Assembly (NCBI GenBank): GCA_020353195.1
Contig: CP070691.1
Coordinates: 2,163,344-2,227,343, forward strand
Direction of reading: 5' to 3'
Length of the DNA: 64,000 bases
From: Phycisphaerales bacterium
GTDB lineage: Bacteria > Planctomycetota > Phycisphaerae > UBA1845
Shown piece by piece: positions 24,455 through 34,100 of the stretch; the stretch's first letter is position 1; every line of letters starts with the position of its first letter. Made by a program: the position numbers and the translations under genes. A model generated the notes under the pieces. It was given only the letters and a program-made list of their open reading frames with translations, did no database searches and had not been told where the DNA came from.

Positions 24455-27106
24455 CTACCCTTCCATCGCAGGCTGCCGCGTACCGCCGGGTGCGTCGGCC
24501 TCGGGCGTCGATTCCCGGCACGGGTTCCGCGCCAGCTTGGCCTCTAGCTCCTCGTCACTCCCCGTCGCCCCAAGGCGGCGCAGAATCTCGACCGCGGACC
24601 GCGATGCGGAGTGCTCATGCCCCGCGGCGGGCGGTAGCGGCCCAGTCGCGCGGGGGCCATCGAGGCTGCCCGGCGACTCGAGCGCGGGGGTGGGCGGATG
24701 CTGCGTGCCCCGATCCGGCCCGGTCTCGCGCCGCCTCCGCAACAGCTCCTCATGCCCGGCCAGTTGCCCCTGCAGCCGCTCGAACGCGTCAGCGATGGTC
24801 CCGACAACCTTGCTGTACTCTCGCTGCTGCGATTCCCGAGTGACCAGCGCCTGTTCGCGAGCCCGAAGGTCCTTCTCCAGGCCCGCGAGTCTCTTCTGTT
24901 GTGTGATCAGCTTGCCTCGGCGTTGCTCCGCCGACGCCAATGTGCGGGCCACCGTCCGGTCGGATGGCGTGCTCTCGGTATCCCGGGCAGCGTGGGATGA
25001 CTTCCGCTCGCGCTGCGCCAGAACCTGTTCGCGTCGATCGAGCTCCTCCTCGCGGGCGTCCGCCTCCTGCTCCTTGCGCCTGGCCTGTTCCCAGGCCGAT
25101 TTGAGTTGCGCAAGCCTCTCGCGGAGCTGCTTAGCCTGTCCTTGAACGGTCCGCTGCTCGGCCGCGACCTGTTGCTCGCACTTAGCGAGAGCTTGAGCCC
25201 GCGCGTCGAACTCCGCTTCGCGTTTGTGATGGTCCGCCCACTTGCGTCTGGCGCGGCCCAGTTCCACGTCAACCGCAGTCAGCGCCCGGGACCGGCGACC
25301 CAACTCCCGCTCCTGGGCAGCCAGCGCATCCGTCTGTTCCTTGAGCTGCCGCCGCTGCTGCGCCAACTCGCTTTCGCCTCGTTTAACCCGGCTATCTCTC
25401 TCCGCCAGGCTCCGCGTCACCTCTTCGTGGACGACCCGCTCCCTGGTGAGCTGCTCCTGCTGGCGGGCGAGCTGCTGATCGCGGGCTCGCAGCTCTGCCG
25501 CGCGGCGGTCCAGGTCGTCTTTCCGCGCGGTCAGCTGCTTCTCCGTGCCGACCAGGGCCCGCTCGCGAGCCGCGAAAGCGCTTTCCCGTTCCTCGAGCTC
25601 GCGGCGCTGCTGCGCCAGAGCCTCCGTCTCCTGCGCACGCTCATGGGTCAAACGATCAAGCTCCAAGTGACGCTGCTCCACGGATTGCTCGCGGCGCGTG
25701 AGTTCGTCCGCAGCCGCTTCCACAACCGCTTGCTTGGATTTCGCGGCTTTGACGGCCTCATGAAGTCTGCGCTTGGCTTGCTGAATCCGCTCGGCCCGCT
25801 CGCGCGCGGACCTTCGTTCACTCTCGAGTTCGGCTTCGCGTTGGGCGAAAGCAAGGGCGGTTTGCTCCCGCTCTCGGGCGAATGTCTTCTCAGCGTCGGC
25901 TTGCGCGTCGACCCGCCGATCCAGTTCGGCCTGCAATCGGACCGTCGCCTCGGCGTCCTCCTGCTGTTTGCGCCGCTGTTCGGCGAGCTCCCGTTCGGCG
26001 AGCTCGATCCGTTTCTCTCGTTTGCGCCGATCGCGACACGCCGCTTCATGGTCACGCCGCTCTCGTTCCGCTTCCTGCTCCCGGCGGCTGACCGCGCTCT
26101 CGCGCGCTTGTAGTTCGTCGGCCAGCCTGTCGACCTCGGCCTGGCGGTCAGCCAGCGTCGCTTCGCGGGCGACCGCGTCTTTCTCGCGGCGGTCGAGCGA
26201 CTGCCTGTCGAGAGCAACCGCATCGAGTTCCCGTGAGGCCTGGGACACCAGCCGGTCCAGCTCGGATTGACGCGCCTGCATGAGTTCTCGGCCGCGCTCG
26301 ATCTCGGCCAGACGCGACTCGGCTTTCTCGTCCTTGGCCTGGCCTGTCTCCAGCAGCGCCTGTGCCTGCCGCGATTTCTTCTGAATCGCGGCTTCTTCAA
26401 TCCGCAGCTGCTTTTCCTTGCGGATGATGACTTCGGCCCGGTCGTCGAGATCGGCGTTCCGCTCGGCCAACTCCTCCCGCAACTCCTCGACGCGTGCGCG
26501 TTCGCCGCTGACGCGTTTCCGGGCGGCCTCCAGGTCCTCCGCACGATGGTTCAGTTCCAACTCTCGATCAGCCAGCGCGTCGACGTCCTTCTGCAACATA
26601 TGCTGGCGTTCTGCCAGCGCAGTCTCAGCGGGCTCGATGCTCGCCTCCCGGTCGTCAAGCTCCTTCTCGCGCTCCTGCACGCGGCAGAGGCGTTTGTCGA
26701 TTTCGATTTCCAGACCTTGGATCTTCTGCTCGCGCCGCGCGAGAGTGTCGTTGGCCTGCTGCAGCACCGATCGGCGAATCTGGAGCTCAGCCTCTCGAGC
26801 GGCGATGGCTTGCTGCTGCTCCTCGATGCTCGCCTCGCGGGGCTGCAAGGACGCCTCGTGGGCCCTCAGGTCCTCGAGCCATTCGTCCACCTGGGCGTGC
26901 TTCTCGTCGAGCAGCCGCTCGCTCTCTGCCAGGGTCTGAGCCCGGACCTCCAGTTGCTCCCGATCGAATGCCAGGGTCAGCGCGAGTCGGTTCAACTCAG
27001 CGGTTTGTCTGGTCACGTGGGCATCCCCGGCATCGAGGTCCGCAGCCAGCGTCTCCGTGACGCGCTCCCCCGATCGATCCTCAAGGAATCGTGGACGACC
27101 CTTCAT
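24455..27106 (-). CDS. Very long coiled-coil protein
   Basis: 883 residues, nearly all Glu, Arg, Gln, Ala, Leu and Lys, with continuous heptad-like spacing from about residue 30 to 790. There are many near-repeats such as LADRQAEVDRL, LARREQKI, LAEREREL-like and ELDRREQ. No signal peptide or membrane helix is seen. The C-terminal ~90 residues are Gly/Pro/Thr-rich and end with a short helix (EILRRLGATGSDEELEAK). Such proteins can be cytoskeletal scaffolds or spacers, but no specific family is recognised. The ATG at 27106 is almost on top of a GGAG, so the start is not certain. The repetitive sequence invites assembly or recombination changes in length. Confidence 0.75.
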   Translation of the reverse strand: MKGRPRFLEDRSGERVTETLAADLDAGDAHVTRQTAELNRLALTLAFDREQLEVRAQTLAESERLLDEKHAQVDEWLEDLRAHEASLQPREASIEEQQQAIAAREAELQIRRSVLQQANDTLARREQKIQGLEIEIDKRLCRVQEREKELDDREASIEPAETALAERQHMLQKDVDALADRELELNHRAEDLEAARKRVSGERARVEELREELAERNADLDDRAEVIIRKEKQLRIEEAAIQKKSRQAQALLETGQAKDEKAESRLAEIERGRELMQARQSELDRLVSQASRELDAVALDRQSLDRREKDAVAREATLADRQAEVDRLADELQARESAVSRREQEAERERRDHEAACRDRRKREKRIELAERELAEQRRKQQEDAEATVRLQAELDRRVDAQADAEKTFAREREQTALAFAQREAELESERRSARERAERIQQAKRRLHEAVKAAKSKQAVVEAAADELTRREQSVEQRHLELDRLTHERAQETEALAQQRRELEERESAFAARERALVGTEKQLTARKDDLDRRAAELRARDQQLARQQEQLTRERVVHEEVTRSLAERDSRVKRGESELAQQRRQLKEQTDALAAQERELGRRSRALTAVDVELGRARRKWADHHKREAEFDARAQALAKCEQQVAAEQRTVQGQAKQLRERLAQLKSAWEQARRKEQEADAREEELDRREQVLAQRERKSSHAARDTESTPSDRTVARTLASAEQRRGKLITQQKRLAGLEKDLRAREQALVTRESQQREYSKVVGTIADAFERLQGQLAGHEELLRRRRETGPDRGTQHPPTPALESPGSLDGPRATGPLPPAAGHEHSASRSAVEILRRLGATGSDEELEAKLARNPCRESTPEADAPGGTRQPAMEG

Positions 27107-27370
27107 CTCCGCCCGTCGGGGGCCGGGCGCAACCGCAGCGGCGGCGTCGGGCTCGTGCGAATCGGCGCGTCCCCTTGGAAGCGGCGGACCGGCCGCGATC
27201 CGGTCGTCTGACTCCGCCCCGGCTTCGCATACACGAGCGCCTAGGATTATCGGCCTGTAAGAGGGGGGCGACTTCAGTTAAATCAGCGCCGGAAAGAAGG
27301 GGACGGGGGTTTCCGCGTGCCGCTATGGCGGCGCGGGCGCAGGTTTCGCCAGCAAAGCCCCAAGAATGCT

Positions 27371-28087
27371 TCAGACCAGCGGGATGACGCGTGCATGGGG
27401 CACGCAGGCCTCGATCAGCCCCCGCGCCAGATTGACCCATTGACCACAGTGATCGAGTACCCACGAGTCAGTGGAGGCTACCGGATGAGGGCACGCGGCC
27501 AAGTGGCGGTCGGGGTTCTGCTTCAACTGCGCCTCCCATGTCCACCCGCGGTCGGCCGCCACCTCAAGCAACAGTCCGCGAAGCCGTCCGCTGTTGGACA
27601 CAGGGCTGTCAAGGAACCACTCGGCACGCTCGACGCCAAGGGATGCGAGATACTCCCCGATCAGCATGATCGCGGGCAGGGTCTCGTCTACCCTGCGGTA
27701 CGTGCCGTGCAGACTGGCGAGGTCGCGATAGCAGCCGTCGCAGCCGGCCAGAATCACGCCGCCGCCCAGGGCGCTTTCCACGGTGATCAGCAGATTGTAC
27801 CCGTCAACGGCCAAGGGTCGACCTCGCAGGCTCTCAGGCGATCGCGCCCGGTCACGACGGTCGGCCAACGCGTCCCCGCCGCACGCAGACCGCCATACCG
27901 CCGTCCGCTGGCGCTGGGTGAGCCCATGGCGGTCACCAACGAGTTTCAGGCCCGATTTCCACGCGTACCCCCGGCCCAGAAGCCACGACAGGTCGGCGAC
28001 GGCGGCCTGCAGCGTGGCGTAGTGATCGGGCGAGAACAACCGGGCGTCTTGGGGATGCGGGCCTCGATGGGTTCGCGTGTCAGGCAT
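27371..28087 (-). CDS. DUF434-family protein
   Basis: 238 residues from the ATG at 28087. The N-terminal part (about 15-75: LSWLLGRGYAWKSGLKLVGDRHGLT) matches DUF434. The following part (PLAVDGYNLLITVESAL, then ILAGCDGCYRDLASLHGTYRR and EWFLDSPVSNSGRL) has the look of a PIN/NYN-type nuclease fold, with Asp residues placed as in metal sites. Function is not established. The frame continues upstream antisense to the next gene, but that part is not protein-like. Confidence 0.8.
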   Translation of the reverse strand: MPDTRTHRGPHPQDARLFSPDHYATLQAAVADLSWLLGRGYAWKSGLKLVGDRHGLTQRQRTAVWRSACGGDALADRRDRARSPESLRGRPLAVDGYNLLITVESALGGGVILAGCDGCYRDLASLHGTYRRVDETLPAIMLIGEYLASLGVERAEWFLDSPVSNSGRLRGLLLEVAADRGWTWEAQLKQNPDRHLAACPHPVASTDSWVLDHCGQWVNLARGLIEACVPHARVIPLV

Positions 28088-28355
28088 GGCGTCGGCGACC
28101 CCGGAGCGTCGGATCGGCCTCATTCTAGCGTGGCGGCCCCGCGGCGGCGAGCAGGCGGCGGGAGGCGGCTTGGCAACCGGCCCGCCCAGACCCGCCGGGC
28201 GGCGAAGCCGACCCCCGACCCTCATGGCACGTCGGGCCCCGGGGCTTGGCGGTGGTCCTGTATGACCCGCTGCCTCCGCGCTCAAAACCAACGTCCCGCG
28301 CGGTACAATCGCCCGGCAGGCGTTCGCCACCGACCGCGCTGACCGGAGGTCGCGC

Positions 28356-30290
28356 ATGAGCCGGTCCGTCGCGATGAAAGTTCTCGGTACGGCGGCGGGG
28401 CTGCTGGGTGCGGCGGCCCCGGCCCCGGCGGGGGGTCCCCAAACCCCGGCGACCACCGCCCCCGTGACCGAGCAGCCCGCCTCCACGCAGGAAAGCGCCA
28501 GACCGCTCGTCATCATCGAAGGCCAATGCTTTGACGCGCTCGGCGCAGGGGTCAAGGACGTCAAGGTCGTCGCCAAACTGCAAATCAACGGGGCCAACCT
28601 GCAATACATCAACACGGCAACCACGAACGACACCGGCGACTTTGCCATCATGTCGGCCAAGCCGATCCGCGGAAACGCCCTCGTGACCCTGACGAAATGG
28701 GGATTCAAAGACGAATCCCGGGAGGTCGAGCTCATACCCGGAGAGCTGCCGCCATTCGTCGACGTGCAGCTTGAAGGCGCGGTGATCGTCTTCGGCATCG
28801 TTACCGACGCCAGATCCGGCGCGCCGATCCCTCGGGCCACCGTGCATGTCGAGACCGGCGGTAACGAATGGACGGCGACCAGCGATCAGGACGGCAAATT
28901 CCGCGTGAGCGGGCTCCATCCAGGGCGGGGGGTCGTAGTCGTCGATGCCAAGGGGTATGGCCGGATGCGGCAGTACGTGGCCAGGTTCGAAGACTTCGGC
29001 GAGCTGATCATCCTGCTGCGTCCCGAACGAGCGGTCCAGCTCAAAACGGTCGACATCAGGGGCGATCCGGTCAGCGGCGTACGGGTGGAGTGCTTTGCCG
29101 AGAATACCGAGGACTACCTGTCCGGCACGACCGACGAAAAAGGGGAAATCCTCTTCCGCGGTGTCAACGTCGATGCAACGGAATTCCTCGTCCGCCTGGA
29201 GCACGACGAGTACATATGCTCGGTGGGGTTCGACCGGAAGATCGAGATCTCTCCCGGCGAGACGACGTCGCGTCACGAAATGATCCTGGCGCCGGCGGGC
29301 ACGGTCTCCGGCACGATCACCGAAGCGGAAAACGGCGAGCCCGTCATCGGGGCCCGCGTGGTGGTCGGCGAAGGAGTGGTCGACGCCCTGCCCAAGGCCT
29401 GGTCGGATTTCGAGGGAGCGTATCGCGTCATCGGAGTCCCACCGGGTCCCAACGTAGTCACCGTGCATCTCTCCGGTTACGCCCCTGAGCTCAAGGAAGT
29501 GGCTACCGAAGCGAGCAAGGACGTTCGCGCCGACTTCGCACTGCGCCCGGGGCACACCGTCGGTGGCGTCGTGGTAGACGGCGACGGCAAGCCGGTACCG
29601 TCGGCCTACATCGGTGCCACACGATGGCGCTCGCGCAACACCCTGTGGTTGCAGGCGCTGACGGACGAGCAGGGGCGCTTCATCCTGACAAGCGCCCCGC
29701 CAGACGAGTTCACCGTGACGGTAACATGCAGGGGCTATACGCCCTTGAAGAACGCCACCGTGCGCGGCGGCAAGACTGACTATCGATTCGAGTTGCTGGC
29801 CGCGTCTCCCGGCAAGACCCAGACCAGGATCAAGATCGGCGACGACGCGCCGCCGTTGGAACTGGTGACGCTGGACGGCAAGCCGCTCAAGCTGGCCGAC
29901 CTGAGAGGCCGCTGGGTCGTGCTGAACTTCTGGGCAACCTGGTGCGGATTCTGCCGGACGGAACTCCCCCATCTCAAGGCGGTGCACGACGCCCACGGGC
30001 AGGGCAGGAACCTCACAATCCTCGGCATCAGCCTGGACGATGACGAGAAGGCCTTCCGGAAGTTCATCGAGAAGAACTCGCTTGGCTGGACTCACGTGCT
30101 CGGCGAGAAGGGCGGAGCGCGAAAGGCGGCGAACATCTACGGCGCCGAGGTTATCCCCGCGCTCTTCGTCATCGACCCCAAAGGCAAGGTGGCGGCCGTC
30201 GACCTCCGAGGGCCGGGGATGATAGGGGCAATCGAGAAGTTGATGAACGCTGAAGCGCAGCCCGGGCCTGGAACCAGCGAGGACGAGTAG
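28356..30290 (+). CDS. Secreted TlpA-like thioredoxin with carboxypeptidase-regulatory-like repeats
   Basis: 644 residues; GGAGG lies six bases before the ATG and a signal peptide ends near residue 26. Residues about 50-500 hold four or five beta-sandwich repeats of the carboxypeptidase regulatory (CarboxypepD_reg) type. Each has a G.V.D..G.PI..A.V pattern followed by T..DG.F...GL or a variant. The last 150 residues are a TlpA/ResA-type thioredoxin domain with WCGFC (C530, C533) and the cis-Pro motif EVIPALFVID. It likely reduces disulfides, for example in cytochrome c maturation, outside the cytoplasm, while the repeats serve as spacer or binding modules. TACAAT at 28303-28308 may be its -10. 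Confidence 0.85.
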   Translation: MSRSVAMKVLGTAAGLLGAAAPAPAGGPQTPATTAPVTEQPASTQESARPLVIIEGQCFDALGAGVKDVKVVAKLQINGANLQYINTATTNDTGDFAIMSAKPIRGNALVTLTKWGFKDESREVELIPGELPPFVDVQLEGAVIVFGIVTDARSGAPIPRATVHVETGGNEWTATSDQDGKFRVSGLHPGRGVVVVDAKGYGRMRQYVARFEDFGELIILLRPERAVQLKTVDIRGDPVSGVRVECFAENTEDYLSGTTDEKGEILFRGVNVDATEFLVRLEHDEYICSVGFDRKIEISPGETTSRHEMILAPAGTVSGTITEAENGEPVIGARVVVGEGVVDALPKAWSDFEGAYRVIGVPPGPNVVTVHLSGYAPELKEVATEASKDVRADFALRPGHTVGGVVVDGDGKPVPSAYIGATRWRSRNTLWLQALTDEQGRFILTSAPPDEFTVTVTCRGYTPLKNATVRGGKTDYRFELLAASPGKTQTRIKIGDDAPPLELVTLDGKPLKLADLRGRWVVLNFWATWCGFCRTELPHLKAVHDAHGQGRNLTILGISLDDDEKAFRKFIEKNSLGWTHVLGEKGGARKAANIYGAEVIPALFVIDPKGKVAAVDLRGPGMIGAIEKLMNAEAQPGPGTSEDE

Positions 30291-30414
30291 ACCCAACGCG
30301 GCAATCCAGTAAGCCCCTTCGGTATTGAACCGAGTCACTCGCCTCCAGGCGCAAGGGATGCCGTCCGAGCCTCTACGCCCGCGGCGGAGTGGACGCCTCG
30401 CTCAGGCACGGAGC

Positions 30415-30912
30415 CTACCTCACGGGATCGTCGCCCGTGGAGGACGGCGGGGGAACCTCTTCGGCGTCGACGTCAATGAACCTGTCTTGATCGAACGGGC
30501 CTGATCCGGCCATCGGTCCACCGGGGGGACGGATCACCATGATGCGTTTCTCGAAGTAGCGCCGCAGCCACCGACGGATCCGCCGGCGGACGAACGGGAC
30601 CAGCAACGCAAACCCCAGCGTATCCGTGACGACGCCCGGCGTGATGAGCACCGCCCCGGCAATCAGGATCAACAACCCATCCACCATCGGACCGGTCGGC
30701 ATGGCACCGGCGGCCAGATCGCTTTGGATTCTCCCCAGCGTCCTGATCCCTTGATGCCTGGCCAGTGCCGCCCCCACCACGCCGGTCAGGATGATGATCC
30801 CCAGTGTCGGGCCCAGCGAAATGGCCTTGCCGATCTCGATCAGGATCGCCAGCTCGACAACCGGGAGCACCGTGAACAGGATCAACAGATGCGGAAGCAT
30901 CCGGTAAACCAC
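30415..30912 (-). CDS. fxsA: FxsA-family membrane protein
   Basis: 165 residues. Membrane segments near 7-25 and 28-48 and a longer hydrophobic stretch at about 78-110 match FxsA, with the typical early motif VVELAILIEIGKAISLGPT and the middle motif GLLILIAGAVLITPGVVTDTLGF. FxsA of E. coli interferes with phage T7 exclusion; its normal job is unknown. The C-terminus is acidic. The start is either the GTG at 30912 or the ATG at 30900; GGAGG upstream is three or fifteen bases away. Confidence 0.85.
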   Translation of the reverse strand: MVYRMLPHLLILFTVLPVVELAILIEIGKAISLGPTLGIIILTGVVGAALARHQGIRTLGRIQSDLAAGAMPTGPMVDGLLILIAGAVLITPGVVTDTLGFALLVPFVRRRIRRWLRRYFEKRIMVIRPPGGPMAGSGPFDQDRFIDVDAEEVPPPSSTGDDPVR

Positions 30913-31073
30913 CTACCTCCGGTGGCGGGCGCCAAGGAGAAGCTCACACCGCTGCCTGGCACGCCTACGCCCGACCCGCCTGCGATCCGCTTGACGGCGG
31001 GCAGGATACACGAGCAAGCCGGTCGGCCCACACCACCTGATGCACGGCAATGGCCCCAGGGATTCCACCGGCG

Positions 31074-31937
31074 TCACCCGCCGGCTCTCGGCGAGCGCAT
31101 CCACCGGTTTAACGATCGGTCGAAGGGGATCATCCCTATGTCGTAGCCGACGGCGGTGTTCAGCCAGGCCCGGCGGGCGCCGTCGGCCATCTGCAACAGC
31201 GCGCTGAGCATCGTCCCGAACCGCGAACCCGTCTGGCGGGTATGATGCTCGATGAACGCATCAACGTTCAGATAGATCGTCACCGAAACCAGGAGTTTCC
31301 GCTTCTCGTGATCGATCCGGACCTGATCGCGGTCATCCATGGCGTTGCGGGCCAACTGCCGCAACTGGCGGCTCAACGTATCGGGGCGCAAGGGCTGATC
31401 CGCCAGGGGCGGCGAACCCAAGGCAGCGTCGCACATCGCGAATTCCACACGGGCGTCGCCGTGGCTCTCCTTGCGAGCCAGGTCCCGCAGCTTGGCCAGC
31501 GTTCGCATGGCACCGTCGACCTTGATCCGATAGCCGTGATCAAACGGTTTCATCCGGGCGTCGTGGACCGTTTGCGGCACGTCCAGGTGGAGCACGGCCT
31601 TGAGCACACCCGCGTTGTATGCGTTGATGTAATACGCCAACCGGCTGCTCCGCGACGGAAACAGATCCGGGCTGATCGCCGGCCCGACCACCGAGAGCTG
31701 GCCCAGGTACCGCGTGAGCGGTTCCTGATGCGCCTTCAGATGATCGTAGTCGACCAGGCCGTCCTTGACATTCTCGCGGAGGACGGTGGCGTAGTCGCGA
31801 TCGTCATAGCTTGTTGGTGCGGGCGATGGGGCCCACGCGGGGTTGTACAGATCCACGGTCGCGAGCCCGCAGCCGGCGACATGGAAGATCCCCGAGAACG
31901 CCGCCAACAAGACGCACGACACGGTCCGCACGGACAC
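31074..31937 (-). CDS. DUF547 lipoprotein
   Basis: 287 residues from a GTG with GAGGG upstream. The signal peptide ends in the lipobox VAGC (C20 or so). The body matches DUF547: YATVLRENVKDGLVDYDHLK, the conserved AYYINAYNAGVLK with an Asn often drawn as active-site-like, FAMCDAALGSPPL in place of the usual NCASxSCPPL-like motif, and a C-terminal WLNTAVGYDIGMIPFD. The biochemical role is not known. In the usual motif the cysteine precedes Ala/Ser residues as in papain-like folds, and a cysteine is kept here. Confidence 0.8.
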   Translation of the reverse strand: MSVRTVSCVLLAAFSGIFHVAGCGLATVDLYNPAWAPSPAPTSYDDRDYATVLRENVKDGLVDYDHLKAHQEPLTRYLGQLSVVGPAISPDLFPSRSSRLAYYINAYNAGVLKAVLHLDVPQTVHDARMKPFDHGYRIKVDGAMRTLAKLRDLARKESHGDARVEFAMCDAALGSPPLADQPLRPDTLSRQLRQLARNAMDDRDQVRIDHEKRKLLVSVTIYLNVDAFIEHHTRQTGSRFGTMLSALLQMADGARRAWLNTAVGYDIGMIPFDRSLNRWMRSPRAGG

Positions 31938-32038
31938 GCCGCCCTCACGTTTGCGCGAGCATGCCCATGGCCACGCGGACGTGGCCGATTTACCCGGTGC
32001 GCCCAGCCTCAAAGCTACCCCAGTGTTGGCCACTGCTG

Positions 32039-33280
32039 TTACTCCAGCGGGTTGATGGTAAGCCCGGTCGCGAGCTTCGGATAGAAGTAGGTGCTCTTCT
32101 GGGGCATCAGGTCGCCAGCCTCACTGACGGCCCGAAGCTGCTCCATCGGAGTGGCCTTGACCAGCAGGGCCACCCCGTTCTCGTCGCGGGCGCCCGCTTT
32201 GGCGTGCGCCGTCGACTTGACGTAGCGAATGGTCGGCGGGCCGATGTCCGACTTGGCCGTCAGCTCGTCGATCAGATAACCATGAATGTAGGCTGAGTCG
32301 AGGGCCCGCCAGGCGTCACTCCGGTCCGGAGCCACAGCGGCCAGGGCGGAACGATTCGTGAACCTGACCCCTGCGGATCGGCCCGACGCACCTTCGAACA
32401 GGACGAGGTCGGCCTCCGCCGGCGGGGCGGGTGCGGTCCCGGGTCGCCAGGCCGCCAGGATCGCGTCCAGCCCGACGTTCACAAGCACACGCGGGTAGGG
32501 CAGAATCAAACAGCCCGGATCGTCCATGCTGGCCAACACCATCATCACGTAGTTGGCGGAATGCTCATCCGGCAGCGAGCCGCCGAACTGGCGGGCGAGG
32601 TAATCGCGGTACAGCAGCGCAGTGCCATATCGATGGTGCCCGTCGGCGATGAACACCCTCTTCGCCGCCATTGCCGAGCGAACACGATCAATGACGGCAC
32701 CGTCCTTGACGATCCACACGCGGTTCTCGACCTCCTCAAGCGTGGCCGTCACATCCGGCGGCTTCGCGACCGCGGCGGCGAAAGCGCTGCCGATCTCGTC
32801 GCCCGGGTCGGTGTGCAACGCGAAGACCGGCGACAGGTTGCACCTGGTGGCCTTGGTCAGGGCGAGGCGGTCTTCCTTCGGCCCGCCAAACGTCTGCTCA
32901 TGCGGCAACACGACGCCTTGCGAAAACGGCGTCAGCCGCAGCCGGGCGATGAACTTGCGCCGTGTGTACGCTTTGCCGTCGACGGTGAAGACCTGATGGT
33001 AAACGTACAACGCGGGACTGTCCTCGCGCACGAACGTGCCGTCCGCCAGCCAGTCGGCAAGCGTCCGGGCCGCTCGATCGTAACATTCAGCCGGGCCGGC
33101 GCTCTTGGGCGGAATGTGCGGCAGGTCGATGGCCACCACGTTGCGATCGCTTTTCGCCAGCAGGGCGTCTTTCTCCCCCTGGTCGAGCACGTCATAGGGC
33201 GGGGCCACCCGCGAACTCACATCCCCGCCGAGACCGGCGAAATCGTATCGTATCGCGGCAAAAGGCTCGATCTGGGCCAT
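32039..33280 (-). CDS. DUF1015-family protein
   Basis: 413 residues from the ATG at 33280, which has GAGGAG upstream. Family motifs are clear: the start AQIEPFAAIRYD, VAPPYDVL, LPHEQTFGGPKEDRLAL and the block FIADGHHRYGTALLYRDY near residue 200. Members occur widely in bacteria and archaea, often near serine or phosphoserine metabolism, but no such neighbour is seen here and the reaction is unknown. The DUF547 gene follows about 100 bp downstream on the same strand. Confidence 0.88.
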   Translation of the reverse strand: MAQIEPFAAIRYDFAGLGGDVSSRVAPPYDVLDQGEKDALLAKSDRNVVAIDLPHIPPKSAGPAECYDRAARTLADWLADGTFVREDSPALYVYHQVFTVDGKAYTRRKFIARLRLTPFSQGVVLPHEQTFGGPKEDRLALTKATRCNLSPVFALHTDPGDEIGSAFAAAVAKPPDVTATLEEVENRVWIVKDGAVIDRVRSAMAAKRVFIADGHHRYGTALLYRDYLARQFGGSLPDEHSANYVMMVLASMDDPGCLILPYPRVLVNVGLDAILAAWRPGTAPAPPAEADLVLFEGASGRSAGVRFTNRSALAAVAPDRSDAWRALDSAYIHGYLIDELTAKSDIGPPTIRYVKSTAHAKAGARDENGVALLVKATPMEQLRAVSEAGDLMPQKSTYFYPKLATGLTINPLE

Positions 33281-33442
33281 CAGGCGCTCCTCGCTCAGCC
33301 AAGGGGGCGGCGTCCGCCCGAACAGACCGGACAATAGCCGAGCCGAGCCCGACCGGCAAGGGGCGGGCACTGCGAGCAGGAGCAGCCGGCACTGCTCACG
33401 AGCAGTTGTATGCCTTGATTCTTGAGCGACGCGAATGGTGGA

Positions 33443-33844
33443 TCAACCGGCCACGCTGCGGGCCTTGCGCCAGAAGACAACGATGAGAACACCCAGTACC
33501 GTGCAGCACAGCGAATCACCGAGGAACCACAGAACGGGGATGCCAACGAGGACTCCGCTCATCCCGCAGACAACACCGACAAACACCGCCGCCAGCCCGG
33601 AGAACGGCACCAGCGGTCCGAAACTCATGGGACGCAGCGCCAACATGACGTAGAACACGCCTACCGCAGCATACGTAGCCGACGCCACACGAATCATGTA
33701 CAGGAACACCGGCGCATCCGGGAACGCCTGGTCACTGAACGCCTTGGCAAGACGCTCAAGAAGCGAGAACGGCAAGAACATTCCAAACACCGACAGCAGA
33801 CACAGAACGCCGGCGATCCACAGGCAGGTCTTTAGCGCGCGCAT
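33443..33844 (-). CDS. Four-helix membrane protein, DUF4345-like
   Basis: 133 residues from an ATG with AAGGAG six bases upstream. Four hydrophobic segments are visible at about 5-25, 46-68, 76-96 and 100-125. The second contains YMIRVASATYAAVGVFYVMLAL, whose pattern resembles DUF4345 proteins. Function is unknown. The frame upstream of the ATG is not protein-like and overlaps a likely promoter at 33967-33994. Confidence 0.65.
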   Translation of the reverse strand: MRALKTCLWIAGVLCLLSVFGMFLPFSLLERLAKAFSDQAFPDAPVFLYMIRVASATYAAVGVFYVMLALRPMSFGPLVPFSGLAAVFVGVVCGMSGVLVGIPVLWFLGDSLCCTVLGVLIVVFWRKARSVAG

Positions 33845-33966
33845 CGGTAACTCCTTGTAACACACAGCAACCGTGAAACCAGAGCCTCCGAACAATGGGC
33901 AGAACGCGAGGTGATTGATCGCCTGACGCCCGATTCTCCAGTCGATCGCCAGACGGCTGGTCGACG

Positions 33967-33994
33967 AGTTTACCCAATTCGACGTCAATCACAA
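33967..33994 (-). promoter_or_regulatory. Candidate promoter for the DUF4345-like gene
   Basis: Minus strand: TTGTGA (33994-33989), 16 bp, TAAACT (33972-33967), in a stretch richer in A and T than the surroundings. It would give a leader of about 115 bases. Confidence 0.4.
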
Positions 33995-34100
33995 GTGTCG
34001 GAGCGGATGAACAGGGCGGCCCCCGTGAAACTGAGAATTGAGAATTGAGAACAGAGAACCGAGGACGAAGGACGCAGCGGTGGGGAAGGGGTGCGCACGG

